Positions 35,403-44,346 of a stretch of 64,000 bases of DNA are shown here, piece after piece (the stretch's first letter is position 1; each line of letters begins with the position of its first letter). The translations under genes were made by a program, and so were the position numbers. Origin of the DNA: Paenibacillus apiarius (GTDB lineage Bacteria > Bacillota > Bacilli > Paenibacillales > Paenibacillaceae); assembly GCF_017052585.1 (NCBI RefSeq), contig NZ_JAFFHZ010000001.1, forward strand, positions 5,394,001-5,458,000. Reading direction: 5' to 3'. A model generated the notes under the pieces. It was not told where the DNA came from and ran no database searches. It saw only the letters and a list, made by a program, of their open reading frames with translations.

Positions 35403-35918
35403 TTGTACATGGAAGAGCGGAGCATGCTGAAGAACAGAGTGTACGCCAACCTCGCCGATTATTTGCACACAAGAGACAGAAGCGCAGAATTCAAACGGGA
35501 AAAGGCGCTTGCCATCATTGAACAGCAAAGCGAAGCGGACCAAGAAGCGGTCTGTCTGCATCTGGACAAGTTAACTTTGACCCAGCTCCACGTGCTGCAT
35601 GAAATCGGGAAATGTCCGGACTCAAACGTGACTTTTATCTCGAATCACATTAACGTAACCAAGGGCGGCGTATCGAAAGCCGTTGCCAAGCTCATTGCAT
35701 GGGGGCTCGTTCGTGAACATTACCGTGCGGATAACAAAAAGGAAATATATTATCGGCTGACCACGGAGGGGGAAAAGCTGGCGTACGTACATGATGAGCT
35801 GCATCAGCAATTGGAGAACAAACATAAGGATTTATTGGAGCGTTATACAGAAGAGGAGCTGAGGGTAATCGCGAGCTTCCTGAAAGATTTGACTGAGCTT
35901 AATAGCTCACCGCTCTGA
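35403..35918 (+). CDS. MarR-family transcriptional regulator
   Basis: A 171-residue winged-helix repressor. The TTG at 35403 is seven bases after AGGAG and is the likely start; ATG 35409 is the alternative. The recognition region is HVLHEIGKCPDSNVTFISNHINVTKGGVSKAVAKLIAWG with wing ADNKKEIYYRLTTEGEK (residues about 60-125), typical of MarR. It probably represses its own operon through the palindrome at 34117-34147 and is released by a ligand of the pump. Confidence 0.88.
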   Translation: MYMEERSMLKNRVYANLADYLHTRDRSAEFKREKALAIIEQQSEADQEAVCLHLDKLTLTQLHVLHEIGKCPDSNVTFISNHINVTKGGVSKAVAKLIAWGLVREHYRADNKKEIYYRLTTEGEKLAYVHDELHQQLENKHKDLLERYTEEELRVIASFLKDLTELNSSPL

Positions 35919-35949
35919 AAAAAGCTCGATGCCGAGCTTTAAAACATCT

Positions 35950-35972
35950 GCCCGCTTCGCAGCGGGCTTTTT
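35950..35972 (+). terminator. Rho-independent terminator
   Basis: GCCCGCT/AGCGGGC around TCGC followed by TTTTT. A weaker hairpin (AAGCTCG/CGAGCTTT, 35923-35941) precedes it. Confidence 0.88.
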
Positions 35973-36091
35973 GCTTGCAAGCTGAACTCTTTTACCTTCA
36001 ATATTTTTGATTTTAACCGATGAATACAATAGACATATTTCAAAATGAATCCAATTCCGACAAATTCAAAGAAATGATGGGGGGAGGATGT

Positions 36092-36733
36092 ATGGATGTA
36101 TTCGATGATTGCAGAAGCAAAGACGGGAGAGAGCTGCCGTTCACTCCTGCAGCGTTAAGCAAGGAATGCTCAATCTGCATTCCGGCAGATGTGCTCCATG
36201 GCTTGCTGCAATATGAAGAAAAAAGGAATGCGGAAGATGCGATGTATCGCATCTTGAATACAGAAGAAATTATTGAGTTAAGGAGCATCTTCCAAGAGCT
36301 TGAATGCCATCAAAATATTTGCCCTTTGCATGATTATCCTGCTTTATCAGATGATGATGAATACAGCATGCAGGACAATGAAGCGATAGCAGAGCTAGAC
36401 AGGCTTATCATGGAAGAGGGGCTGGATGAGGACTTTAGGCTGCAGTTGATCTTTTCGAAGCTGACACTCATGCCGTGCTCAAGAACAGAACATCTTTATG
36501 AATACTTGTTGTCGGACGATATGTACGTGCAGGACAAGGCAGTCGAGATCATTCGAAAACGGAAATATACGGCGGCGGCCGCGCAATTGTTCGAGGTTGC
36601 AAAAAACGGTATGCACAATGGCAAAGTATCCGCGATTCTGGCATTAAAAGAATTAAAAACAATAGAGAGCAAGCAGTTTTTGAAGGAACTGAAAACGGTG
36701 TTGCCTGCGAGCTATTTAATATACGTTCAATAG
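36092..36733 (+). CDS. protein of unknown function, acidic, helical-repeat-like C-terminus
   Basis: A 213-residue protein if ATG 36092 is used; GGGGAGG lies just before it, while the longer in-frame start at 36020 has no ribosome binding site. The first half contains scattered cysteines (CSICIP, ECHQNICPLHDYP) and acidic stretches (SDDDEYSMQDNE). The second half, from about residue 115, is a run of paired helices (LYEYLLSDDMYVQDKAVEIIRKR, then KYTAAAAQLFEVAKNG, then GKVSAILALKELKTI) like HEAT/armadillo repeats, which bind proteins. No family recognised. The next gene starts 63 bp later and may belong to the same transcript. Confidence 0.65.
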   Translation: MDVFDDCRSKDGRELPFTPAALSKECSICIPADVLHGLLQYEEKRNAEDAMYRILNTEEIIELRSIFQELECHQNICPLHDYPALSDDDEYSMQDNEAIAELDRLIMEEGLDEDFRLQLIFSKLTLMPCSRTEHLYEYLLSDDMYVQDKAVEIIRKRKYTAAAAQLFEVAKNGMHNGKVSAILALKELKTIESKQFLKELKTVLPASYLIYVQ

Positions 36734-36796
36734 CCGAAGCGTTACCGATAAATGACTTTGACTTTACGGCACATTGGGACAGAGGAGATGAAAAAA

Positions 36797-37339
36797 ATGA
36801 ACTTTGATGCTGAGGTTGAAGAGGGCCATGATACCAATAGAATGGAAAACAAGATTAACGAATACATTTCGGTTCCGAAGTTAAGCTTGAAACAACAAGA
36901 TATAATGGCATGCGTTGAAGCTCTAATCAGGGAAAACAAGTTTGCCGAAGCGATAGAGACGCTGTGGGACATGTACAAAGCATTGCAGAGAAGAGAACAA
37001 AGCGGCAATGTCGGCCGATATATTTTAATCCGAATTGCGCATATTAACATTTATAATGAGGATTATATCGCAGCAAGGCATAATTTGTCTTATGTTATGC
37101 ATTTTCCAATTACAATCGGCAATCCGCTGCTGCATTTGAGGCTGGGGCAAGTCCAAGATAAGCTTGGGAATGAAAAGCGGGCGGTCGATGAGCTTGCCAG
37201 GGCATTGATTATGGACGGAAAAAGAGTGTTCGATCAGGAAGACCGAAGATTGCTTGAAATTCCGTTGCGGGCGCTCAATGAATCGATGGATAGCGAATGG
37301 AAGCATTATGAGGGCCAAGACTGGGAAGTGACCAAATAG
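36797..37339 (+). CDS. protein of unknown function, TPR-like helical repeats
   Basis: A 180-residue protein from ATG 36797, nine bases after AGAGGAG; earlier in-frame starts at 36788 or 36752 are less well placed. It consists of helix pairs with TPR-like spacing (residues about 40-150: KFAEAIETLWDMYKAL, YIAARHNLSYVMHF, GNPLLHLRLGQVQDKLGNEKRAVDELARAL). No signal peptide or catalytic motif. Together with the preceding HEAT-like gene it looks like a two-component scaffold or regulatory pair of unknown role. A terminator closes the unit. Confidence 0.7.
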   Translation: MNFDAEVEEGHDTNRMENKINEYISVPKLSLKQQDIMACVEALIRENKFAEAIETLWDMYKALQRREQSGNVGRYILIRIAHINIYNEDYIAARHNLSYVMHFPITIGNPLLHLRLGQVQDKLGNEKRAVDELARALIMDGKRVFDQEDRRLLEIPLRALNESMDSEWKHYEGQDWEVTK

Positions 37340-37369
37340 TGTGGACAAGTTATGCCATAGCTTATGATA

Positions 37370-37401
37370 GATCGGTCTCTCGGCGAGACTGGTCTTTTTT
37401 T
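37370..37401 (+). terminator. Rho-independent terminator
   Basis: GATCGGTCTC pairs with GAGACTGGTC around TCGGC and is followed by TTTTTTT. Confidence 0.9.
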
Positions 37402-37450
37402 GCAGCTTGATCTGTTTGACTGCGGTTTGTACACTATGCTAATTTAATAT

Positions 37451-37469
37451 AATGATAATGATTATCATT
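37451..37469. promoter_or_regulatory. Fur box, perfect 19-bp palindrome
   Basis: AATGATAATGATTATCATT (9-1-9 perfect palindrome) lies 25 bases before the AraC-binding-protein gene and matches the TGATAATNATTATCA Fur core exactly. Iron-loaded Fur would repress the downstream regulator. Confidence 0.93.
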
Positions 37470-37493
37470 TTCGAGTTTTAGATAGGGGTGTCC

Positions 37494-39119
37494 ATGTTGC
37501 AATATTCACGCATTGGTCCAGTACAGACACATACATTTCTGGACAGTCTATGGTTCAAGCTGCGGAACGTCGAATTAGCGCGTGTCGGCCAGATGGAGCA
37601 GCAGCTCATTGAATCCCATGTCTTGTTTATAGTAAAGAATGGCGAGGGCCGATTGACGTTGGATCTTCAGGATTACCGTTTGAGGCAGGATGCCGTCCAT
37701 TTCGCTGTGCCCGGGCAAACCGTCGGCGTATCCACTGCGGCAGAGGAAGGAGTGGAGATGTATGTCGTCAAGTTCGATATCTGTCACGAGTCGGAATTGG
37801 CCGAGGCGTTCCCGCTGCAAGGAGAACTGCCGGTTCATTCCGCTGCCGAGATGATTATTTTATGTGAATTGCTGCATAGCTGTTGGCGCTCTGAAGAGTC
37901 GCTGGAACGATTCCGCGGGCAGTCAGCCTTTCAGGAATTATTGTATTGTTCGTTGAAAAATATCCGGCTTCAGCCGGAGTCTGACCCTCGTGCGGCGTTG
38001 GAACGCACCAAAGCATATATCGAGAGCCATTATAATGAAAGCTTGACGATTGAGCAGTTGGCTCGCATAGCGGAGGTTAGCCCCAAGTATTATGTTGACT
38101 TATTCAAAAGGACCTATGGCAAGAGCGCAATCGACTATATTACGGAAGTGAGGCTCAACTGCGCAAAGCACATTATGGCCCAATCGGACGCCCGGCTGCG
38201 TGACATCGCTCATCAAGTGGGGTATAACGACGAGTTTTATTTTAGCCGCAAGTTCAAGCAAGTGGTAGGGGTATCGCCTACGGTTTATATGAAAAACCGC
38301 CGCCGCAAAATCGTGGCTTATACGGCTTCCATACTCGGGCAATTGCTGGCGCTCAAGATGATTCCATATGCCGCTCCGCTGCACCCGAAATGGACGGCAT
38401 ATTATTACAAAACGTATCGGACTGATATTCCCGTGCACCTGAGCGCCTACCGGTTTAATCAGGATTGGGAATCCAATCTTGAAGCGCTTCATCTTGCCCA
38501 GCCGGATATCGTGATTTGCGACAAAGATCATTTGCACCCTAGCGAGATGGAACAGCTGGAAAACATTGCGCCTGTATTTTATGTTCCATGGAAGGAACAA
38601 GATTGGCGGGAGCAACTGAAGTCGACGGCTCGATTTTTGGGAGTCTCGCAAGAAGCGGATTCTTGGCTGCTCAATTATGAGCAGAAGGTGAAGTGCGCCC
38701 GGGAGCGGCTGAATCGGGAATTGCAGGACGATACCATTCTCGTTATGAGCATTCATAAGGAACACTATTATGTCTGTCCGGCTCGGGGGATGAATGATGT
38801 GCTATACCATGATCTTCAGTTGAATAGGGTGCCCGGTGTAGAGCCCGCATCTTGCAAACAAGTCATAACATTGGATCAATTGGCGGAGCTGGATGCGGAT
38901 CGGATCCTGCTGAACGTATGTCAAGAGCCGGATTCATTAAGCCATTGGCAATCGTTGCAAACCTCCCGGAAATGGCGGGATTTGAAAGCAGTCCGCAGGA
39001 ATCATGTCTATTTAATCTCCTCCGATCCATGGCGGGAATATTCCGCCTATGCCTGTGAACGAATGGTGGATGACTTGTTGAAGCAACTGATTGAGAATGT
39101 TCAGCAAGTTTCCTCCTAA
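37494..39119 (+). CDS. Btr-like AraC regulator fused to a siderophore-binding-protein domain
   Basis: A 541-residue one-protein iron sensor. The start ATG 37494 lies five bases after AGGGG. Residues about 10-110 form a cupin-like AraC arm. The AraC DNA-binding domain is at about 165-265 (AYIESHYNESLTIEQLARIA, DYITEVRLNCAKHIM, IAHQVGYNDEFYFSRKFKQ). The rest, about 275-540, resembles a periplasmic-type siderophore-binding fold kept in the cytoplasm (QPDIVICDKDHLHPSEMEQL, LDQLAELDADRILLNV). This layout is that of Bacillus subtilis Btr, which binds bacillibactin and activates feuABC. Position before a FeuA-like operon and behind a Fur box supports the same role. Confidence 0.9.
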   Translation: MLQYSRIGPVQTHTFLDSLWFKLRNVELARVGQMEQQLIESHVLFIVKNGEGRLTLDLQDYRLRQDAVHFAVPGQTVGVSTAAEEGVEMYVVKFDICHESELAEAFPLQGELPVHSAAEMIILCELLHSCWRSEESLERFRGQSAFQELLYCSLKNIRLQPESDPRAALERTKAYIESHYNESLTIEQLARIAEVSPKYYVDLFKRTYGKSAIDYITEVRLNCAKHIMAQSDARLRDIAHQVGYNDEFYFSRKFKQVVGVSPTVYMKNRRRKIVAYTASILGQLLALKMIPYAAPLHPKWTAYYYKTYRTDIPVHLSAYRFNQDWESNLEALHLAQPDIVICDKDHLHPSEMEQLENIAPVFYVPWKEQDWREQLKSTARFLGVSQEADSWLLNYEQKVKCARERLNRELQDDTILVMSIHKEHYYVCPARGMNDVLYHDLQLNRVPGVEPASCKQVITLDQLAELDADRILLNVCQEPDSLSHWQSLQTSRKWRDLKAVRRNHVYLISSDPWREYSAYACERMVDDLLKQLIENVQQVSS

Positions 39120-39201
39120 TCACGCGCCATATGGAAATCGTCCAAAATGATTCTGGATATTGTCCATGTTCGATTGCGGGAGACGTGGTTTATAATCTTA
39201 A

Positions 39202-39237
39202 TGAGAATTGTTATCAGTATAGTGATAATCGTTTTCA
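39202..39237. promoter_or_regulatory. two tandem Fur-like boxes at the siderophore importer promoter
   Basis: TGAGAATTGTTATCA (39202-39216) and TGATAATCGTTTTCA (39223-39237) each match the 7-1-7 Fur consensus with two mismatches. A TATAAT lies at 39191-39196, just upstream. The remaining sequence up to 39456 (a leader of about 220 bases) shows no gene. Confidence 0.85.
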
Positions 39238-39456
39238 ACAAAGCCGGATTTAATCATTTGGGAGGTATGCCGTGGCACTTGTTCGATGAATGGGGGAGGG
39301 CTGCATCTATACATAGCTCAGAGGAGTATCCCGGATGCAGGATCCTCAAGGTGAAGCCGGTACAGACCAAGATGAACGGCTACATTATGCACACATTTAC
39401 CGGAAGCTCTTAGAATGAAGCTTCCCAATATATGATGATGGAGAGGGAATAGTAGA

Positions 39457-40476
39457 ATGAAAAAGAAAGTATGGGCATTAGGATTAGCGTTAATGATGGT
39501 GTTTGCATTATCGGCTTGCGGAGCCAAAGAGGAAGCCAAGCCGGCCAATGCCGGGACGGAGAGCGCGCAAACGGAAAACGCGTCTCAAGGCAGCACGGGC
39601 GAAAGTGCGTCGAGCGCCCAATCGGAATCAAGAACCATTACTTATTTGGACAAAGAATACACAGTGCCAACGAAAGTAGAGAAAATCGTTATCACCGGAT
39701 CGGTGGAGTCGATGGAAGACGCGCTGGTGCTTGACGTAAAACCAGTTGGAGCCATGACAACCGGCGGTCAATTCGCGCCGCTGTTCGCCAAGATTACTGA
39801 AGGCGCGGAAGGAATCGGGGAGAAGTCTCAGCCAAATATTGAAACCATCTTGAAGCTGAAGCCGGATGTCATTCTGGCAAGCACGAAGTTCCCTGCCGAA
39901 GCTCTGGAGAAATTGAACAAAGTCACGACAACCATTCCAGTCTCGCATATTGCGACTGACTGGGAAGCCAACCTGAACTTGCTGGCCGAGCTGACAGGCA
40001 AGCAGGAGCAAGCCAAGCAAGCGTTGCAGAAGTACAATGACGAGACTGCGGCCTTGAAGGAAAAAATCGGGCCTATCATTAAAGACAAAAACGTTCTGAC
40101 GCTTAGAGTCCGGGCTGGCAGCATGTTTATCTATCCTGAAAATGTGTTCTTCAACCCGTCGGTATATGCGGATCTGGGAGCAACGGTACCGGAAGAAGTG
40201 AAGGAAGCGAAGGCTCAGCAACTCATCTCCATTGAGAAGCTGTCCGAGATGAATCCGGATTACCTCTTCGTACAATTTTCGGAAACTGAAAATAAAGATA
40301 CGCCTAAGGTGCTGGAGGAATTGCAAAACAATCCAATTTGGAAGAGCATCAATGCCGTGAAGAATGACAACGTATTTGTCAATCTGGTCGATCCGACCGC
40401 GCAAGGCGGCACAGCTTTCAGCAAACTCGCTTTCTTGGAAGCCGTGAATAACAGCAAACTAGTTCAAGCAAAGTGA
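39457..40476 (+). CDS. iron-siderophore ABC transporter, substrate-binding lipoprotein (FeuA-like)
   Basis: A 339-residue lipoprotein with signal peptide MKKKVWALGLALMMVFA and lipobox LSAC (Cys 21), then a Ser/Ala/Glu-rich linker and the FecB/TroA-type binding fold (VEKIVITGSVESMEDALVL, NIETILKLKPDVILAST, ISIEKLSEMNPDYLFVQ). It binds a ferric siderophore outside the membrane and delivers it to the next two gene products. Neighbouring Btr-like regulator and trilactone-type esterase make a catecholate such as bacillibactin the likely ligand; this is inference. Confidence 0.9.
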   Translation: MKKKVWALGLALMMVFALSACGAKEEAKPANAGTESAQTENASQGSTGESASSAQSESRTITYLDKEYTVPTKVEKIVITGSVESMEDALVLDVKPVGAMTTGGQFAPLFAKITEGAEGIGEKSQPNIETILKLKPDVILASTKFPAEALEKLNKVTTTIPVSHIATDWEANLNLLAELTGKQEQAKQALQKYNDETAALKEKIGPIIKDKNVLTLRVRAGSMFIYPENVFFNPSVYADLGATVPEEVKEAKAQQLISIEKLSEMNPDYLFVQFSETENKDTPKVLEELQNNPIWKSINAVKNDNVFVNLVDPTAQGGTAFSKLAFLEAVNNSKLVQAK

Positions 40477-40486
40477 GTAGAGGGAT

Positions 40487-41494
40487 ATGCGATCAAGGAT
40501 TTCCGCTTCGGCCCTAATCCTGTGGAGTTCACCGTTTCTCATTGTGCTTACGATCCTCTTGTCGGTTTTATACGGAGCCAAGAATATCGAGGTAAGCACG
40601 ATTCGCGATGCGCTGTTCCATTTCGATCCGGGCAATGTGAATCATCAGATTATTATGCATTCGAGAATCCCGAGAGTGGTCGGGGCTTTGTTAATCGGAG
40701 CTTTCCTCGCCATCTCGGGGGCGCTTATGCAGGGGATGACAAGAAATTATCTTGCATCCCCTTCTATTATGGGGGTTACCGACGGTTCGGCCTTTGCGAT
40801 TACGCTTTGCATGGTTTTCATGCCGAATTCTTCGTCGATGGACATGATCATGTTCTCCTTTATGGGTTCGGCGCTTAGCATCGTCATCGTTTTTGGCTTG
40901 GCCGCCTTGCTTCCCGGAGGGCTCTCTCCAGTGCGGATGGCTATATTAGGCACGATTATCGGCACCTTTTTGAGCAGCGTTTCCGCAGCTTTATCAACCT
41001 ATTTTCAAGTATCGCAAAATATCAGCTTTTGGTTTAATGCGCGGCTGCACCAGTTGGACCCAGGACTTATCAAGCTGGCGCTTCCCTTTGCACTGGTCGG
41101 CATCCTGATGGCAATCTGGATTTCAAAATCAATTTCGGTTCTTTCGCTTGGTGAAGAGATTGCCGTAAACCTGGGACAAAAAACGAAGCTGATCAAGTTT
41201 ATGGCTACATTGAGCGTTGTCATTTTAACGGGTATTTCGGTAGCGCTCGCAGGCAAGATTGGCTTTGTGGGACTCATTGTTCCTCACATTGCGCGTTTCT
41301 TGACAGGTGTCGATTATAAGAAGATTATTCCTTGCGCCGGAGTGATTGGAGGAATATTCCTCGGCTTGTGCGACGTGCTCAGCAGGTTCGTCAATTATCC
41401 GTTTGAGATGCCGATTGGTGTCGTCACTTCCATCCTTGGCGTTCCCTTCTTTCTCTATTTAATCCGGACGAGGGGAGGCGGGAAGCGTGAATAA
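40487..41494 (+). CDS. siderophore ABC permease, FecCD family (FeuB-like)
   Basis: A 335-residue permease with about nine hydrophobic segments. FecCD signatures are VVGALLIGAFLAISGALMQG near residue 65, and AGKIGFVGLIVPHIARFLTG near 255, the cytoplasmic loop that contacts the ATPase. It starts ten bases after the binding-protein stop and overlaps the next permease gene by eight bases. Confidence 0.93.
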   Translation: MRSRISASALILWSSPFLIVLTILLSVLYGAKNIEVSTIRDALFHFDPGNVNHQIIMHSRIPRVVGALLIGAFLAISGALMQGMTRNYLASPSIMGVTDGSAFAITLCMVFMPNSSSMDMIMFSFMGSALSIVIVFGLAALLPGGLSPVRMAILGTIIGTFLSSVSAALSTYFQVSQNISFWFNARLHQLDPGLIKLALPFALVGILMAIWISKSISVLSLGEEIAVNLGQKTKLIKFMATLSVVILTGISVALAGKIGFVGLIVPHIARFLTGVDYKKIIPCAGVIGGIFLGLCDVLSRFVNYPFEMPIGVVTSILGVPFFLYLIRTRGGGKRE

Positions 41495-42515
41495 AATATC
41501 TGGAAGCCGCTACGCCACGGTATTGGTCGTCGGTATAGCCATTATTTTTATTACGATGTATTTGAGTCTGACGAATGGCGCCTTTGACATTAAGGTCATG
41601 GATGTCATTCGCACGTTATTGCGCATTGACCCGCAGCCTGATCAGGATCTGGTCATTCTGGAGTTCCGCCTGCCGCGGATCGTCATTGCCCTGTTCGTCG
41701 GCATGGGGCTGGGAATTGCAGGGGCGGTCATTCAGAGCATTACGAGAAACGGGTTGGCCGATCCGGGTATTCTGGGGATTAACTCGGGGGCCAGTGCGGC
41801 CATGGTTATTTTTCTGTTTTTCTTTCAAGGCCAGATTAAGGGAGATGGCTTGGCGTCCATTTTTGCGATGCCGCTGTTCGGCTTAATGGGCGGGCTTCTC
41901 GCAGCCATGCTTATCTATCTGTTCTCTTGGAAGGATGGAAGGCTGGAATCACAACGTCTCTTATTGACTGGTATTGCAATAGGAGCAGGTTTAGGAGCTG
42001 TTTCGCTCTATCTGACTTTGAAAATGAATGCCAGCGATTTTGAGATGGCGGCAGTATGGAATTCGGGCAGCATTTACAATGCCAATTGGAAATATATTTT
42101 GTCTATTGTTCCATGGTTCGTCTTTCTCATTCCTATTATCGTAAGAAAGTCTTATATTCTGGATTTGTTTCATCTGGATGAAGATAGTGTCATCAGCGTA
42201 GGCGTAGCCTCGGAAAAAGAAAAAGCGGTGCTCTTATTATGCAGCATCGGCATTGTGAGCGCATGTGTATCCGTTTCGGGAGGAATCGGATTCATCGGCC
42301 TGATGGCCCCTCACATCGCGAAGCGCCTTGTCGGCAACTCGCATCGGCGCATCATTCCGGTGTGCGGTATCGTCGGGGCTGTGCTGGTACTGGTCTCTGA
42401 CTTTATTGGCAAGACGGTCTTCGCGCCAGCGGAATTGCCCGTAGGCATCGTTATTGCCATTATCGGGGTTCCTTATTTCATATTTTTGCTGTACAGAAAA
42501 AAGGGCCGGAACTAA
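41487..42515 (+). CDS. siderophore ABC permease, FecCD family (FeuC-like)
   Basis: A 342-residue partner permease from GTG 41487 behind GGGGAGGCGG. FecCD motifs are RIVIALFVGMGLGIAGAVIQ near residue 65 and SGGIGFIGLMAPHIAKRLVG near 260. Forms the membrane heterodimer with the previous product. No ATPase gene follows; as in Bacillus feuABC, a shared ATPase such as YusV/FhuC encoded elsewhere probably powers it. Confidence 0.93.
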   Translation: MNKISGSRYATVLVVGIAIIFITMYLSLTNGAFDIKVMDVIRTLLRIDPQPDQDLVILEFRLPRIVIALFVGMGLGIAGAVIQSITRNGLADPGILGINSGASAAMVIFLFFFQGQIKGDGLASIFAMPLFGLMGGLLAAMLIYLFSWKDGRLESQRLLLTGIAIGAGLGAVSLYLTLKMNASDFEMAAVWNSGSIYNANWKYILSIVPWFVFLIPIIVRKSYILDLFHLDEDSVISVGVASEKEKAVLLLCSIGIVSACVSVSGGIGFIGLMAPHIAKRLVGNSHRRIIPVCGIVGAVLVLVSDFIGKTVFAPAELPVGIVIAIIGVPYFIFLLYRKKGRN

Positions 42516-42552
42516 AAGCGCAATGGATAGAAGCAGGGAGGAATAAGAGAGA

Positions 42553-43419
42553 ATGGCTAACCAGGATAACATCCAGACCGCTTCGGCTGTCAATGAAGCC
42601 GCTGCCAGCATGGTCACCATACCCCGGACGGAACAATGGGATATGCGTTCGCGCGGGGGCAACCGCGACTATCGGATATTCGTGGCCAAGCCCAGCGAGG
42701 AACCGCCGTCTGCGGGATACCCAGTCATCTATGTGCTGGATGCCAACTCCGTATTCGGTACGATGGTGGAGACGGTACGCGTGCAGTCACGCGCTTCCGA
42801 GAAGACGGGGGTGCAGCCGGCGATTGTCGTCGGAATTGGATACCAGACGGAGGCGCCGTTCGATCCGTCCCGCTTTCATGACTTTACTTTGCTAACCCGA
42901 GTTGAAGAGCTGCCCTTTAGCCCGAAGGACGGCGTCGTGGCGAATATGGGCGGAGCGGACGCGTTTTTGGAATTTATCGAAGCGGAGCTGAAGCCTGAGA
43001 TTGAACGCAAGTATGTGATCGATAAGAGCAGACAAACGATCTTTGGCCACTCTTTGGGCGGGTTGTTTGCGCTGCAAGTGTTTTTTACAAAGCCGCACAC
43101 GTTCCAGACGTATGTTGCAGGGAGTCCTTCCATACATTGGAACAAGCCGTTTCTGCTTGAAGCGGAGCGTCAATTCGTATCGCGTGTTAAGCAGGACAAC
43201 AACAACATCAACGTCAACATCATGATAGCGGCGGGGGAAGTCGAGAAATTACACTGGAGCTGCATGAATGAAAACGCCCGGGAGCTTGCGGAACGCCTGT
43301 CTGCTCTCGCAAGCCATGGCGTGCGCACAGAGTTCAAAGAGTTCGAGGGAGAAGGCCACATATCGGTGCTGCCGGCCTTGATTAGCCGAGCCGTGCGGTT
43401 TGCCTCGAGTTCTGTATGA
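42553..43419 (+). CDS. BesA/IroE-like esterase, probable ferric siderophore trilactone hydrolase
   Basis: A 288-residue alpha/beta hydrolase of the esterase D/IroE family from ATG 42553 behind GGAGGAATAAG. The nucleophile elbow GHSLGG is near residue 165 in QTIFGHSLGGLFALQVF, the acidic residue region around VEKLHWSC, and the catalytic His in FEGEGHISVLPAL near 275. BesA hydrolyses the trilactone of ferric bacillibactin after import to free the iron. Placement as last gene of the importer operon fits. No signal peptide, so cytoplasmic. Confidence 0.88.
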   Translation: MANQDNIQTASAVNEAAASMVTIPRTEQWDMRSRGGNRDYRIFVAKPSEEPPSAGYPVIYVLDANSVFGTMVETVRVQSRASEKTGVQPAIVVGIGYQTEAPFDPSRFHDFTLLTRVEELPFSPKDGVVANMGGADAFLEFIEAELKPEIERKYVIDKSRQTIFGHSLGGLFALQVFFTKPHTFQTYVAGSPSIHWNKPFLLEAERQFVSRVKQDNNNINVNIMIAAGEVEKLHWSCMNENARELAERLSALASHGVRTEFKEFEGEGHISVLPALISRAVRFASSSV

Positions 43420-43481
43420 TGTGTTTCACTCTCTTTACAAGATTGAGAGAGATACAATTACAATTTAATGTGATGTCCGCT

Positions 43482-43514
43482 AAGGCACTAACTATTACGT
43501 TAGTGCCTTTTTTT
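43482..43514 (+). terminator. Rho-independent terminator of the siderophore operon
   Basis: AAGGCACTAAC pairs with GTTAGTGCCTT around TATTAC, followed by TTTTT. Confidence 0.93.
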
Positions 43515-43744
43515 GTTGCGCCGAAGTGTACGAAAGTCAGCCTAAGTATGATATTGTAATTGGCAGAGTTACATCTACCTATGATGAGAGAGCAGAAGGG
43601 ACTACGTGGATGAAAAAAAGTTTAGTGATATGGTGATAAATAGGGCAGAATTTTCTGCCCTGCACCTTAATTAACCTAAATTGAAAGTGAAAGGCATCAT
43701 CTGAAGTTCATTGGCATGTAAATGCCATGAACTCATCAGCTGTT
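43515..43744. other. gene-poor stretch with an unrecognised short open segment
   Basis: A 38-codon open run (GTG 43527 to TGA near 43637) encodes VYESQPKYDIVIGRVTSTYD and a Lys/Trp end, without start signals or a family I know; it may be a gene remnant. A hairpin AGGGCAGAATTTTCTGCCCT follows at 43643-43662. Confidence 0.35.
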
Positions 43745-44293
43745 TCAATAAAAGTAGTTGTAATAATACGGGATATTCCGATGATTATTTAGATGATGAT
43801 GGTGTTGGTGCGCAAGATGATGTTGATTGATTAACTCTGGATTAAAAGATGATGGGTTTGTTGGCAAAGCTGTATGATGCGGGATAGACTCATAATTATC
43901 CCTATACTCTAATGTAGAATAATAGACGTTTGTAGTTTTACACCATGTCCGGAAGTCTATAATCCCATTTTGTAGTATCGTAAATATTTTTTGGAAGGCT
44001 TCAACGGCTTTTTTTGTTCCTTTTCCATAAGTGCCTCTACTTCGAGGCTAGGTATTTCACGGTATTTTTTAGAGATCTCGTTTAAATAGACTTGAATTTC
44101 ACGTACATGGGAACCGGTTGCGCCTTCTTGCAAGACTGTTTCTGGAGGCGGAGTTGGACGTCCTTGAAAGATTACACCAGGACTTGTAGCCGTTGCTATC
44201 GGTTTATAACATGGTTCATAAAAGTATTTTAAAATATCCAGATGTTTATATCCTGCACGTGCAAGCTCTTGACTCTTGTATTGGCCGTCATAA
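43745..44293 (-). pseudogene. decayed SpoIID/peptidoglycan-binding-domain protein
   Basis: Reading the minus strand, one frame gives YDGQYKSQELARAGYKHLDI then LKYFYEP, like the end of SpoIID-type proteins (GQYGSQELAxxGxxYxxILKYFYG). It continues into VLQEGATGSHVREIQVYLNE, the first half of a PG_binding_1 repeat (usually LxxGSRGxxVRxIQxYLN). The frame is lost near 44030; in the next frame the repeat resumes with GTKKAVEAFQKIFTILQNGI and runs through a His-rich tail (HQHHHHLNNH) to a TGA at 43745-43747. The DGIFG loop between the two parts is missing and no start is visible, so this is a truncated, frameshifted relic of a cell-wall or spore protein. Confidence 0.75.
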
Positions 44294-44324
44294 GAAAAAA
44301 AAGGGTTCTCTTATGGGAACCCTT
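44294..44324 (-). terminator. terminator of the transglutaminase-like gene
   Basis: AAGGGTTC (44301-44308) pairs with GAACCCTT (44317-44324); on the minus strand a run of T follows (A-run at 44294-44300 on the plus strand). It lies 22 bases after the minus-strand stop at 44347. Confidence 0.85.
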
Positions 44325-44346
44325 ATCTGTACGTCTGGATTAAGCT

